A stretch of 64,000 nt of DNA from Phocoena phocoena (Eukaryota > Chordata > Mammalia > Artiodactyla > Phocoenidae): contig NC_089238.1 in assembly GCF_963924675.1 (NCBI RefSeq), positions 22,239,815 to 22,303,814 of the forward strand. The letters run 5' to 3'. The notes below the pieces were generated by a model. The model ran no database searches, had not been told where the DNA came from, and saw only the letters and a list, made by a program, of their open reading frames with translations. This document shows positions 1 to 13,030 of this stretch, one piece after another. The position numbers and the translations under genes are program-made. Numbering within the stretch: position 1 is the first letter of the stretch; each line of letters opens with the position of its first letter.

Positions 1-1229
1 TGCTCCCCAGCCTGAGACACATGCCCACTGGTGCAAGCAGAGAATGGGTGCCGAAACTCAGATTTCAGAGGACAGACCCAGGGAGAGGACTGGGGTTGGC
101 TGTGCAGAGGCAACCTGAAGTGGCTGGAGCATGGTACGGGCCACAACTTGGGGTGTACTGGAAGAAACCTGGGCCCGCCATAGAAGTGAAGCACCATCGT
201 GCATGAAGGGAAGGGCGGGACCTGCCATAGTGGTCTCTTTCTCAGTGCTTTCTCAGCTGGCACAGTGCTGTCTCTACAAGCTCTGGAAGTGCGCAAATGC
301 CAGCATGTTGTCCACACGTGTAGTCAGTGCCGAAATCAGAGCTGATCCCAGGGGCCCTGTGATATAGGAAAAAGTGCTGAAATCTGAGTCCTTTCCCCAC
401 AACAGTGCAATCTGTGGATTTATGCCACCACCACCAGCTTTGTAAACTCAGCACCTGTGGGACATCAGAGTGGACAAAGGGTGCTCCTGTGACTGGGACG
501 GTTCCAGCCTTAACATTTGTGGGCTTAGAGGGCACATGCACGTGGAGGCAGGGCCAGGGTCTGTGCTGTTTTCGTAGTTCCCACAGCTGGTCCAGGTCCA
601 CGACTTCTGTGGCCCTGGTACCTGACTTCAGTGGATCTATGCCTATGGATCTCTGCTGGTGGCTTTGTGATCACAGCACCTGGGGGACACCAGGGCCAAT
701 TACCTGTATTCCTACGGTTGAGGTGGGGCCAAGGTTAGTGTGAACAACAGTGTACTGTGTGAGCCCACACAACAGGTGACAGGTGACACCATAGAGTGCA
801 CTCCCAGGTGGAAAGCTCCGACAGAAGAAACTCAGTGGCTCCTCTCCCAGCAGGATCCCTCAATCCCACCTACCTCACACCACAGCTCAGAAATGTATAT
901 AGGGGCATCTAGTCCCAGAACTAGGGAGCACACCCTCCCCCCCCACCCAACAGGGCAGTGATAACCACAGAGCAGAGAGGAGGCCCCACTCAATAGCCAG
1001 TGCAGGCTCTGGTCATCACAACTGCAGTCACACCTCCTATCAAGGGGATAATGGCCAGCACACACTGAGAAAAGATGCAGTAGTCATCCATACTAAAAAC
1101 AGCCCTCATATCAAAAATATGAAACCCACGCAGGCTACACAGGGATGCTCCCACATAAAAACAGCCTTTCAAGACCACAGTAGATAACAGTTTCTCCTAA
1201 GCTCATAGAGTCAGAGAAATATAAGTAAA

Positions 1230-2170
1230 ATGAAGAAGCAGAGGAACGACTCCCAATTAAAAGATCAAAGGAATCCCCCTGAAAGAACAGTGAAACAGAC
1301 CTCTTCAGTCCAACAGACACCAAGTTCAAAAAGGAGATAATGAAAATACTGAAGGAATTAAGAAAGGCTATTTATAGAAATGCAGATTACTGTAAAAAGG
1401 AACTATAATCTCTAAAGAGGAACCAAGAGAAATTAGAAAATTCATTTGCTGAGGTGAAAGGCAATGAATGGCATACTGAATAATGCAGAAGAATGAATAA
1501 GTGATCCGGAAGACAGAATAATGGAAATCGATCAATGAGAACAGCAGAAAGAAAGACAAATGGGGGGAAAAAATGAAATCAATGTAAGAGAACTATGGGA
1601 TAATATAAAGCATGCCAATCTATGCATAACAGGGATCCAGAAGGTGAAGAAAGAGAAAAAGGGATCGAAAATGTATTTGAAGAAATTATGGCTGAAAACT
1701 CCCCAAACCTAAAGAAGGAAACAGATATCCAGGTACAGGAAGAACAGAGAGTCTCAAACAAGATGAATGCAAACAGACCCACACTAAGACATATTATAAT
1801 TAAAATGGCAAAACTTAAAAAAAAAAGGAGGATTCTAAAGGCAACAAGAAGAAAACAAAGAGTTAATTACAAAGGACCCCCCATAAGCCTATCAGCTGAT
1901 TTCTCTACAGAAATGTTGCAGGCCAGAAGGGAGTGGCAAGATATATTCAAAGTCCTGAAAGGGAAAAATATGCAACCTAGGATACTCCACCCAGCAAGAT
2001 TACCATTTAGAATAGAAGTATAGGTAAAGAGTTTCTCTGACAAATAAAAACTAAAAGAATACAGAGATAAAGAGTTTCTCTGACAAACAAAAACTGAAAG
2101 AATACTGCTCTACTAAACCTATCCTAAAAGAAGTATTAAAAGATCTTCTCCAAATAGAAAAGAATCAAGA
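1230..2170 (+). pseudogene. L1-ORF1: L1-1 ORF1 pseudogene (ORF1p)
   Basis: Decayed copy of the L1 RNA-binding chaperone that coats L1 RNA in the ribonucleoprotein. An ATG at 1230 opens a short basic stretch typical of L1 ORF1 N-termini (MKKQRND), then stops break the coiled-coil part. The longest open piece is 1622-2023 (133 codons). It covers most of the RRM and C-terminal domain, with motifs like FEEIMAENSPN and EMLQARREWQDI. The end is placed by similarity. A 43-bp tandem duplication at 2024-2109 disrupts the C-terminus. It is not expected to make protein. Confidence 0.8.
2024..2109 (+). repeat. 43-bp tandem duplication inside L1-1 ORF1
   Basis: Two adjacent copies, about 2024-2066 and 2067-2109, each starting taaagagtttctctgacaaa and ending agaatac. 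They differ at a few bases. The duplication is absent from the matching place in the other L1 copies here, so it arose inside this copy. Confidence 0.8.
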
Positions 2171-2384
2171 ATCTATAGGAAAGAGAAAAGTACAATTAGT
2201 AACTAAATCACTTAAATAAACAAGCAAATTGATTAAAAATAATAAATCAATACATTTTTGTGAAAGTGATGATAACCATAATGAACACCATAGGGATAAA
2301 CATGAAGATGTAAAAGAAGACATCAAAATCATACAATGGTGGGGGGGGAGGTGTGGGGATTAAGAAAATGTAGATTTTTTTAGA

Positions 2385-3738
2385 ATGTGTTTGAGCCTAA
2401 ACAACATGCTGTTAAAACACCAGTGGGTCAAAAATGAAATCAAAGAAGAAATTTTAAAATACCTTGAGACAAATGACAATGAAAGCACAACCATACAAAA
2501 ATCTATGAGATACAGCAAAAGCAGTTCAGGGATGAAAGTTCATAGTAATACAGGTCTTCCTCAAGAAACAAGAAAAATCTGAAATAAACAACCTAATCTA
2601 CCACCTAAAAGAATTAGAAAAAGAAGAGCAAACAAAACCTAAAGCCAGCAGAAGGAAGGAAGTAAGATCAGAGAAGAAATAAATAAAATAGAGATTTTTT
2701 AAACAATAGAAAAAAAATCAATAAAAACAAGAGCTGTTTTTTGAAAGAGTAAATAAAATTGACAAACCTCTGGCCAGGCTCACCAAGAAGAAAAGAGAGA
2801 GAACCCAAATAAGCAAAATACAACACGAAACAGAAGAAATTACAAACAATGCCACAGAAATACAAAAAAACAATGAGAATACTGTGAACAATAATATGTC
2901 AACAAATTGGACAACCAAGAAAAATGGACAAGTTTCTAGAAATATACAGCCCAGAAAAGTTGAATCAAGAAGAAGCAGTCAACTTGAACACACTTATCAC
3001 TTGAAGTGAAATAGAATCTGTAGTAAAGAAAAAGCTCCCTGCAAACAAAAGTACAGGACCAGATGGCTTCTAGGGAATTCTACCAAACACACAAAGAAGA
3101 ATTTTACCAATCCTTCTCAAACTCTTCCAAAAGATTGAAGGGGAGGAAACACTCCCAAAGTTATTCTATGGGGCCACCATCACCCTCACTACAAAACCAG
3201 AAAATTACAGGTCAATATCTTTGATGAATATTGATAAAAAGTCTCAATGTATTAGCAAACTGAATCCAATAACACATTAAAAAGATCATATACCACAACA
3301 AAGTTAGATTCATCCCAGGCTTAAAAGGATGGTTCAACATGTGCAAATCAGTGTGATACCACACCAAAAAAAGAAAAGACGAAAACCACATTATCATCTC
3401 AGTAGATACAGAAAAAGCTTTTGACAAAATTCAACATCCATTCATGATAAACTCTTACCAAGGTGGAACTAGAGGGAACATATCTCAACATAATAAAAGC
3501 TAATTATGACAAACCCACAGCCAAAATAATTCTGAATGGTGAAAAGCTGAATGCCTTCCCACTAATATCTAGAACAAGACAAGGATGTCCACTATCACCA
3601 CTTCTATTCAGCATAGTATTGGAAATACTAGCCATAGTAATCACACAAGGAAAAGAAATAAAATGTATCCAAATGGGAAGGGAAGTTGCAAAAGTGTCAT
3701 TATATGCAGATGACATGATACATTTTATAGAAAACCCT
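2385..3738 (+). pseudogene. L1-ORF2: L1-1 ORF2 fragment: endonuclease lost, RT to YADD
   Basis: Decayed L1 ORF2 (endonuclease plus reverse transcriptase). The reading starts in the linker after the endonuclease (KNEIKEEILKYLETND). The roughly 250 endonuclease codons expected between 2200 and 2385 are missing. Reverse transcriptase follows with many stops and frameshifts. Its clearest open piece is 3463-3747, with [14 protein letters not shown] and the catalytic YADD at 3703-3714. L1-2 interrupts it there; the rest is at 10961-12227 and 20541-21010. Confidence 0.85.
3729..3738 (+). repeat. TSD of L1-2, left copy
   Basis: agaaaaccct here matches agaaaatcct at 10961-10970, one mismatch in 10. 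It brackets L1-2, and L1-1 ORF2 reads on directly after the second copy. Confidence 0.75.
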
Positions 3739-5869
3739 GGGGGATAGCTTCAAGATGGCAGAGGAGTAAAACGTGGAGATCACACTGCTCCCCACAAGTA
3801 CATCAAAAATACATCTACATGTGGAACAGCTCCTACAGAACACCTACTGAATGCTGGCAGAAGACATCAGACTTCCCAAAAGTCAAGAAACTCCCCATGT
3901 ACCTGGGTAGGGGGAAAGAAAAAAGAAAAAAGAGAGACAGAAGAATAGGTACAGGACCTGCACCTCTGGGAGGAAGCTGTGAAGGAGGAAAACTTCCACA
4001 CACTAGGAAGCCCCTTTGCTGGCAGAGACGGTGGGTGGGTGGGTGGGGGGGGAAGCTTAGGAGCCATGGAGGAGAGCACATAAACAGAGGTGCAGAGGGC
4101 AAAGTGGAGAGATTCCCTCACAGAGGATCAACGCCGACCAGCTCTCACCAGTCTGAGAGGCTGGTCTGCTCATCCACTGGGGCAGGTGGGGGCTGGGAGC
4201 AGAGGCTCTGGTTTTCGAGGACAGATCGCAGGGGGAGGACTGGGTTGGCTGTGTGAACATAGCCTGAAGGAGGCTAGTGCGCCACAGCTAGCTGGGAGGG
4301 AATCTGGTAAAATGTCTGGAACTGCCTAAGAGGCAAGAAACCATTGTTTAGGGGTGCGTGAGGAGAGAGGATTTACAGCACCGCCTAAATGAGCTCCAGA
4401 GATAGGTGCGTGTCATGGCGGACACGAGAGATGGGCACGAGACACTAAGGCTGCTGCAGCAGCCACCAAGAAGCCTGTGTGTAAGCACAGGTCACTATCC
4501 ACACCTCCCCTCCCAGGAATCTGTGCAGCCTACCACTGCCAGGATCCCGTGATCCAGGGACAACTTCCCCAGGAGAACACACGTCATGCCTCAGGCTGTG
4601 GCAATGTCATGCCAGCCTCTGCCACCACAGGCTTGCCTCACATCCCGTACCCCTACCTCACCCTGGCCTGAGTGAGACAGAACCCCCTAATCAGCTGCTA
4701 CTTAAACCCTGTCTTGTCTTGGCAGGGAACAGACGGCCTCAGGCAACCTACAAGCAGAGGCAGGGACAAATCCAAAGCTGAACCCCAGGAGCTGTGCAAA
4801 CAAAGAAAAGAAAGGGTAATCTCTCCATGCAGCCTCAGGAGCAGCGGATTAAATCTTCACAATCAAATTGATGCACCCTGCATCTGTGAAATACCTGAAT
4901 AGACAAAGAATCATCCCAAAATTGAGGCTGTGGCTTTGGGATCAACTGTAGACTTGGGGTTTACTTTCTGCATCTAATTTGTTTCTGGTTTTATGTTTAT
5001 CTTAGTTTAGTATTTAGAGCTTATAATCATTGGTAGATTTGCTTATTGATTTGGTTGCTCTCTTCCTTTCATTTTTTAATATATATATTTTTTTTTTTCC
5101 TTTTTCTCCTTTTGTGAGTGTGTATGTGTATGCTTCTTTGCATGATTTTGTCTGTATAGCTTTATTTTTACCATTTGTCCTAGGGTTCTGTCTGTCTGCT
5201 TTTGTTTTGTTTTGTTTTTTTCACTATAGTTTTTAGGCTTGTTATCATTGGTGGATTTGTTTTTGGGTTTGGTTACTCTCTTTTTCAAATTACTTTTTAA
5301 TTTTAATAAATTTTTAATATTTTATTTTAATAACTTTCATTTTTCTTTCTCTTTCTATTTTTTTCCTCACCTTTCTTCTGAGCTGGGTGGCTGACAGAGT
5401 CTTGTTGCTCCAGCCAGTTGTCACGCCTGAGCCTCTGAGGTGGGAGAGCTGAGTTCAGGACATTGGTACACCAGAGACCTCCAGGCCCCATGTAATATCA
5501 GATGGTGAAAGGTCTCTCAGAGATCTCCATCTCAATGCTAAGATCCAGCTCCACTGAACGACCAGCAAGCTACAGTGCTGGACACCCTATGCCAACAACT
5601 AGCAAGACAGGAACACATTAGCAGAGAGGCTGCCTAAAATCATAATAAGTTCACAAACACCTCAAAACGCAGCACTGGACACGGTCCTAACCACCAGAAA
5701 GAAAAGATTCAGCCTCATCAACCAGAACACAGACACGAGTCCCCTCCATCAGGAAGGCTACACAACCCACTGAATCAACCTTATTCAACGGGACAGGCAT
5801 CAAAAACAATGGGACCTACAAACCTGCAGCCCCCAGAAAGGAAACCCCCAAAACAGTAAGTTAAGCAAA
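3739..5869 (+). promoter_or_regulatory. L1-2 5'UTR / decayed promoter
   Basis: Same layout as the 5'UTRs of L1-3 and L1-7: YY1-like box at the start, a moderately GC-rich part (about 3950-4900) and a T-rich part (about 4970-5390). Most CpGs seen in the young copies are TpG or CpA here. It lacks the long CT array of L1-3. No coding sequence is supported. Confidence 0.8.
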
Positions 5870-6736
5870 ATGAGATGACAGAGAAATACACAGCAGATGA
5901 AGGAGCAAGGTAAAAGCCCAACAGACCAAACAAATGAAGAGGAAATAGGCAGTCTACCTTCACAATAATGATAGTAAATATGATCCAAAATCTTGGAAAT
6001 AGAAAGGAGAAAATACAAGAAATGTTTAACAAAGAAGAAGTAAAGAGCAAAAAAAAAAATGATGAACAACAAAATAAATGAAATTTAAAATTCTCTAGAA
6101 AGAATCAATATCAGAATAACTTAGTCAGAAGAACAGGTAAGTGACCTTGAAGATAAAGTAGTGGAAATAACTATTTCAGAGCAGAATAAAGAAAAAGAAT
6201 GAAAAGAATTGAGGACATTCTCAGAGGCCTCTGGTACAATGTTAAACACACCAACATTTGAATTATTGGGGTCCCAGAAGAAGAGAAAAAGAAAGCAACA
6301 GAGAAAATATTTCAAGAGATTATAGTTGAAAACCTCCCTAATATGGCAAAGGAAACAGTCAACCAAGTCCAGGAAGAACAGAGTCCCATACAGAATAAAT
6401 CCAAGGAGAAACACAAAAAGACACAACAAAACTATCAAAAATTAAACACAAAGAAAAAAATATTAAAGGCATCAAAGGAAAAGCAAGAAATAACATATAA
6501 GGGAATCCCCATAACGTTAACAGCTGATCTATCAGCTAACTCTGCAAGCAAGAAGGAAGTGGCAGGACATATTTAAAGTGATGAAAGGAAAAAACCTACA
6601 ACCAAGACTACACTACCCAGCAAGGATCTCATTCAGATTCGATGGAGAAATTAAAATCTTTACAGACAAGCAAAAGCTGAGAGAGTTCAGCACCACCAAA
6701 CCAGCTTTACAACAAATGCTAAAGGAACTTCTCTAG
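5870..6736 (+). pseudogene. L1-ORF1: L1-2 ORF1 pseudogene
   Basis: L1 ORF1p relic. The ATG at 5870 is followed by a TGA at codon 3 and by further stops and indels. The longest open stretch, 6343-6576, covers RRM and early C-terminal domain (MAKETVNQVQEEQ). The homologous end is the TAG at 6734-6736. At the position where the young copies have a stop (codon 43 there), this copy reads CAA (5986-5988), as L1-4, L1-5 and L1-6 do. Confidence 0.85.
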
Positions 6737-6794
6737 GCAGGAAACACAAGAGAAGGAAAAGACCTACAATAACAAACCCCAAACAATTAAGAAA

Positions 6795-9700
6795 ATGGTA
6801 ATAGGAACACACATACTGATAACACCCTAAAAGGTAAATGGATTAGTTGCTCCCACCAAAAGACATAGACTGGCTGAATAGATAGAAAAGAAAGACCCAT
6901 ATATATGCTGTCTACAAGAGACCCACTTCAGACCTAGGGACACACACAGACTGAAAGTGAGGGAATGGAAAAAGATATTCCATGCAATCGGAAATCAAAA
7001 GAAAGCTGGAGTAGCAATTCTCATATCAGACAAAATAGACTTTAAAATAAAGACTGTATAACAGACAAAGAAAGACACTACATAATGATCAAGGGAACAA
7101 TCCAAGAAGATATAAAAATTGTAAATATTTATGCACTGAACATAGGAGCACCTCAATATATAAGGTAAATGCTAAAGCCATAAAAGGGGAAATCGACAGT
7201 AACACAATTATAGTAGGGGACTTTAACATCCCAATTTCACCAATGGACAGATCATCCAAAATGAAAATAAATAAGGAAACAGAAGCTTTAAATGATACAT
7301 TAAACAAGATGGACTTAATTGATACTTATAGGACTTTCCATCCCCAAACAACAGAATACTTTCTTCTCAAGTGCTCATGGAACATTCTCCAGGATAGATC
7401 ATATGTTGGGTCACAAATCAAGCCTTGGTAAATTTAAGAGAATTGAAATCATTACAAGTATCTGTTCCGACCACAACACTATGAGACTAGATATCAATTA
7501 CAGGAAAAAATTTGTAAAATAGCACAAACATATGTAGGCTAAACAATACACTACTAAACAACCAAGAGATCACTGAAGGAATCAAAGATGAAATCAAAAA
7601 ATATCTAGAAACAAATGACAATGAAAACACGACAACCCAAAACCTATGCGATGCAGCAAAACAGTTCTAAGAGGGAGGTTTATAGCAATACGATCCTACC
7701 TCAAGAACCAAGAAACAACTCAAACAAACAACCTAACCTTAAACCTAAAGCAATTAGAGAAAGAAGAACAATAAAACCCCAATGTTAGAAGAAGGAAAGA
7801 AACCATAAAGGTCAGATCAAAAATAAATGAAAAAGAAATGAAGGAAACAAAAGCCAAGATCAATAAAACTAAAACCTGGTTCTTTGAGAAGTTAAACAAA
7901 ATTGATAAAGCATTAGCTAGAATCATCAAGAAAAAAAGGGAGAAGACTCAAATCACTAGAATTAGAAATGAAGAAAGAGAAGTAACAAATGACACTGCAG
8001 AAATACAAAGGATCATGAGAGATTACTACAAGCAACTCTATGCCAATACATTGGACAACCGGGAAGAAATGGACAAATCCTTAGAAAAGCACAACCTCCT
8101 GAGACAGATCCAGGAGGAAATAGAAAACATAAACAGACCAATCACAAGCACTGAAATTGAAACTGATTAAAATCTTCCAACAAAAAAAGCCCAGAACCAG
8201 ATGGCTTCACAGGTGAATTCTATCAAACATTTAGAGAAGACCTAACATGTATCCATCTCAAAATTTTCCAAAATATAGCAAAGAGAGGAACACTTCCAAA
8301 CTCATTTTACAAGGCCACCATCACCCTGATACTAAAACCAGACAACGATGTCACACAAAAAAGAAAACTACAGACCCATATCACTGATGAACATAGATGC
8401 AAAATCCTCAACAAAATGCTAGCAAACAGAATCCAACAGCACATTAAAAGGATCATACACCATGATCAACTGGGGTTTATGACAGGAATGCAAGGATTCT
8501 TCAATATACCCAAATATACCCAATCACTGTGATACATCATATTAACAAATTGAAGGATAAAAACCATATAATCATCTCAATAGATGCAGAAAAAGCTTTC
8601 TAAAAAATTCAACACCCATTTACAATAAAAACTCTCCAGAAAGTAGGCATAGAGGGAACTTAACTACCACATAATAAATGGCAAATATGACAAACACACA
8701 GCCAACATCATTCTCAATGATGAAAAACTGAAACCATTTCAATAATTTGAAATGATCAGGAACAAGACAAGCTTGTTCAGGATCAGGAACAAGACAAGCT
8801 TGCCCATTCTCACCACTTTTATTCAACATAGTTTTGGAAACTGTAGCCACAGCAATCAGAGAAGAAAAAGAAATAAAAGAATCCAAACTGGAATAGAAGA
8901 AGTAAAACTGTTACTCTTTGCAGATGTCATGATACTATAAGTAGAGAATCCCAAAGACGCTACCAGAAAACTACTAGAGCTAATCAGTGAATTTGGTAAA
9001 GTAGCAGGATACGAAGTTAATGCACATAAATCTCTTGCATTCCTATACACTAATGATGAAATATCTGAAAATGAAATTAAGGAAACACTCCCATTTACCA
9101 TTGCAAAAAAAGAATAAAATACCTAGAAATAAACCTACCTAAGGAGACAAAAGACCTGTATGCAGAAAACTATAAGACACTGATGAAAGAAATTAAGGAT
9201 TATACAAAGAGATCCATGTTCTTGGACTGAAAGAATCAATATTGTGGAAATGACTATACTATCCAAAGCAATCTACAGATGCAATGCAATCTGTTTAAAA
9301 CTACCAATAACTTTTTTCACAGAACTACAACAAACAATTTCACAATTTGTATGGAAACACAAAAGACCCCAAATAGCCAAAGCAATCTTGAGAAAGAAAA
9401 AGGGAGCTGAGGGAATCAAGCTACAGTAATCAAGACAGTATGGTACTGGCACAATAACAGAAATACAGATCAATGGAACAGGATAGATAGCCCAGAGATA
9501 AATCCACACACATATGGTCACCTTACCTTTGATAAAGGAGGCAAGAATATACAATGGATAAAAGACAGCCTCTTCAATAACTGGTGCTGGGAAAACTGGA
9601 CAGCTACATATAAAATAATGAAATTAGAACACTGCCTAACACCATACACAAAAAGAAACTCAAAATGCATTAAAGTCCTAAATGTAAGGCCAGACACTTT

Positions 9701-10599
9701 AAAACTCTTAGAGGAAAACATAGGCAGAACATTCTATGACATACATCACAGCAAGATCCTTTTAGATACCCCTCCTAGAGAAATGGAAATAAAAACAAAA
9801 ACAAACAAATGGGACCTAATGAAACTTAAAACCTTTTGCATAGCAAAGGAAACTGTAAACAAGATGAAAAGACAACTATCAGAATGGGAGAAAATATTTG
9901 CAAATGAAGCAATTGAGAAAGGAATAATCTCCAAAATATACGGGAAGCTCATGCAGCTCAATATCAAAAAGCAAACAACCCAATCCAAAAAAGGGCAGAA
10001 GATCTAAATAGACATTTCCCCAAAGAAGATATACAGATTGCCACCAAACACACGAAATGTTGCTCAACATCACTAATCATTAGAGAAATGCAAATCAAAA
10101 CCTCAATGAGGTATCACCACTCACCAGTCAGAATGACCATCATCAAAACATCTACAAACAATAAATGCTGGAGAGGGTGTGGATAAAAGGGAACCCTCTT
10201 GCAGTGTTGGTGGGAATGTAAATTGATACAGACACTATGGAGAACAGTATGGAGGTTCCTTAAAAACTAAAACTAGAACTACCGTATGACCCAGCAATCC
10301 CACTACGGGGCATATACCCTGAGAAAACCATAACTCAAAAAGAGTCATGTACCACAATGTTCATTGCAGCTCTATTTACAATAGCCAGGACATGGAAGCA
10401 ACATAAGTATCCATCGACCAATGAATGGATAAAAAAGATGTGGCACATATATACAATGGAATGTTACTCAGCCATAAAAAGAAATGAAATTGAGTTATTT
10501 GTAGTGAGGTGAATGGACTTCGAGACTGTCATACAGAGTGAAGTAAGTCAGGAAGAGAAAACCAAATACCATATGCTAACACATATATTTGGAATTAAA
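6795..10599 (+). pseudogene. L1-ORF2: L1-2 ORF2 pseudogene
   Basis: Relic of the L1 endonuclease/reverse transcriptase. It starts at the ATG of the expected MVIGTHIL reading and is stopped within 12 codons. Open pieces include 7243-7431 (endonuclease), 7838-8170 (linker and early RT), 8752-8940 (RT around the ADD box, with a decayed active site), 9244-9429 and 9618-10007 (C-terminal part). A tandem duplication of about 27 bp lies at 8752-8806. The zinc-knuckle region is near 10165-10220. It is clearly inactive. The end is placed by similarity to L1-7. Confidence 0.85.
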
Positions 10600-10960
10600 A
10601 AAAAAAGGTTCTGATGAACCTAGGGGCAGGACAGGAATAAAGATGCAGACATAGACAATGGACTTGAGGATACAGGGAGCAGGAAGGGTAAACTGGGATG
10701 AAGTGAGAGTGGCATGACATATATACACTACCAAATGTAAAATAGATAGCTAGTGGGAAGCAGCCACATAGCACAGGGAGATCAGCTTGGTGCTTTGTGA
10801 CCACCTAGAGGGGTGGGATAGGGAGGGTGGGAGGAAGACACAAGCGGGAGGAGGTATGGGGATATATGTTTATGTATACCTGATTCACTTTGTTATAGAG
10901 CAGAAACTAACACATCGTTGTAAAGCAATTATACTCCAATAAAGACGTTAAAAAAAGGAA

Positions 10961-12227
10961 AGAAAATCCTAATGACTCCACATAAAACCTATTAGAACTA
11001 ATAAATGAATTCAAGAAGGTAGCAGGATACAAGGTTAACATATAGAAAATTGTTGCATTTCTTTACACTAACAATGAAATATCAGAAAGGAAAAGTAAAA
11101 AGAATCCCTTTTAAAATCACATCCAAAAAATAATATAATACTAAAAATAAACCTCATCAAGAAGGTGAAAGACTTATATGCTGAAAACTATAAAACACTA
11201 ATAAAGGATTCAAAGAAAGTGATTCAAAGAAGTGGAACTATATCCAATGCTCTTGGATTGAAAGAATTAATATTGTTTAAATGGACATACTACCCAAAGC
11301 AGTCTACAAATTTAATGTGATCCCTATCAAATGACCAGTGATATTTTTCACAGAACTAGAACGAATATTCCTGAAATTTATATGGAACCCTAAAAGGCAC
11401 ATAATTGCCAAAACAACCTTGAGGAAAAAGAATGAAGCAAGAAGCATAACCCTCCCAGACTTCATACAATACTACAAAGCTTCAGTAATGAAAACTGTGG
11501 TATTGGCTAGCACAGAAACAGACATATGGATCAATGGAAAGGAATAGGGAGCCCAGAAATAAATCCATACTCCTATGGATAAATCCATACGTCAATTCAT
11601 CTTCGGCAAAGGAAGCAAAAATATACCATGCGGAAAAGACAGTTTCTTCAGCAAGTGGTTCTGGGAAAGCTGGACAGCCACATGTAATTCAACGCAGTTA
11701 TAACACTCCTTCAAACCAAACACAATAATAAACTTAAAATGGCTTAAAGACTTAAATAAGACATTACACCATAAAACTCCTAGAAGAGAACATAGGCAAA
11801 ATATTCTCTGACACAAATCATACCAATGTTTTCTTAGGTCAGTCAACCAAGGCAATAGAAATAAAAGCAGAAATAGACAAATGGGACCTAATCAAACTTA
11901 TAAGATTTTGTACAGCAAGGAAACCATAACATAAGGAAAAGACAACCTACAGACTTGGAGAAAATATTTCCAAATGATGTGGCTGACAAGGGCTTAATTT
12001 ACAAAATACACAAAGAGTGTATACAACTCAATGACAAAAAAACGAACAATGCAATCAAGAAATGGGCAGGAGACCTAAACAGACATTTCTCCAAAGAAGA
12101 CATACAGATGGCCAGTAGACACATGAAAAGATGCTCAACATCACTAATTATTAGAGACATGCAAATCAAAATTACAATGAGTTACCACCTCACACCAGTC
12201 AAAATGGCCTTCATTAAAAACTCTACA
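10961..12227 (+). mobile_element. L1-1 segment 2 (ORF2 C-terminal half)
   Basis: Resumes the RT thumb and C-terminal part of ORF2 exactly where segment 1 stopped. Segment 1 ends in the coding for IENP, and this piece continues with NPNDST-like sequence and the following helices. Open pieces are 11338-11547 and 11955-12227 ([30 protein letters not shown]). It stops at 12227 where L1-3 begins; the reading continues after 20541. Small local duplications occur at 11207-11231 and 11566-11592. Confidence 0.85.
12216..12227 (+). repeat. TSD of L1-3, left copy, at an L1 endonuclease-type site
   Basis: aaaaactctaca follows att, giving a TT/AAAA junction, the site L1 endonuclease prefers (nick on the other strand). 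Near-copies lie at 20316-20327 (aaaaaactctat) and 20539-20549 (aaaactctaca). Confidence 0.8.
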
Positions 12228-12894
12228 GGGGCTTGGGTTGGAAGATGGCGGAAGAGTAAGACGTGGAGATCGCCTTCCTCCTCACGGATACACCAAAAAT
12301 ACATCTACACGTGGAACAACTCCTACAGAACACCTACTGAAGGCTGGCAGAAGACCTCAGACCTCCCAAAAGGCAAGAAACTCCCCACTTACCTGGGTAG
12401 GGCAAAAGAAAAAAAGAAAAAACAGAGACAAAAGAATAAGGACGGCACCTGCACCAGTGGGAGGGAGCTGTGAAGGAGGAAAAGTTTCCACACACTAGGA
12501 AGCCCCTCCGCGGGAGGAGACTGTGGGAGGCGGAGGGGGGAGCTTCGGGACCGCGGAGTAGTGCACAGCGACGGGTGCGGAGGGCAAAGCGGGGAGATTC
12601 CTGCACAGATGATCGGTGCCGACCGGCACTCACCAACCCGAGAGGCTTGTCTGCTCACCCACCAGGGCAGGCGGGGCTGCGAGCTGAGGCTCGGGTTTCG
12701 GTTTTGGACGGAGCGCAGGAAGAGGACTGGGGTTGGCGGCTTGAACATAACCTGAAGGGGTTGGTGCACCACGACTAGCCGGGAGGGAGTTCGGGGAAAA
12801 GCCTGCACCTGCCGAAGAGGCAAGAGACTTTTTCTTCCCTCTTTGTTTCCTGGTGCGCGAGGAGAGGGGTTTAAGAGCACTGCTTAAAGGAACT

Positions 12895-13030
12895 CCAGAG
12901 ACGGGCATGAGCCGCGGCTAAAAGCGCGATCCCCAGAGATGGGTGCGAGCCGCGGCTGAGGGCGCGAGCCCCCGAGACGGGTGCGAGCCGTGGCTAAAAC
13001 CGCGGACCCCAGAGACGGGCGGGAGACGCT
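12895..13030 (+). repeat. 38-bp GC-rich tandem units in L1-3 promoter
   Basis: Unit starts (ccagag or cccgag) fall at 12895, 12933, 12971 and 13009, an exact 38-bp period. Each carries a gagacgggtgcgagccg-like core; the last unit is partial. L1-7 has three starts in the same place. Confidence 0.9.

Larger units (their letters stand above)
1..3738 (+). mobile_element. Old L1 (L1-1), segment 1: 5'UTR, ORF1 and start of ORF2
   Basis: First of three pieces of one plus-strand L1. Bases 1-1229 look like 5'UTR, with only short chance reading frames. Decayed ORF1 and ORF2 follow. The piece stops at 3738 inside reverse transcriptase, just after the YADD box, and the same reading resumes at 10961. It continues at 12227 to about 20541. 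The element therefore predates L1-2 and L1-3. Its 5' end is at or before the window start. Class is sure from protein similarity; the subfamily is not resolved. Confidence 0.85.
3739..10960 (+). mobile_element. Full-length, decayed L1 (L1-2) nested in L1-1
   Basis: About 7.2 kb, complete from a 5' end with a YY1-like box (caagatggcag, near 3751) to a 3'UTR with AATAAA at 10938-10943 and a short A-rich tail. Parts: 5'UTR 3739-5869, ORF1 5870-6736, ORF2 6795-10599, 3'UTR 10600-10950. The 10-bp TSD and the clean resumption of L1-1 show it is an insertion. Both ORFs carry many stops, so it is older than L1-3 and L1-7. Confidence 0.9.

Noticed and set aside
12389..12880. 163-codon minus frame in the L1-3 5'UTR as a host gene
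   Set aside because: Lies in the L1 promoter and recurs in L1-7; treated as part of the antisense-ORF question, not as a host gene.
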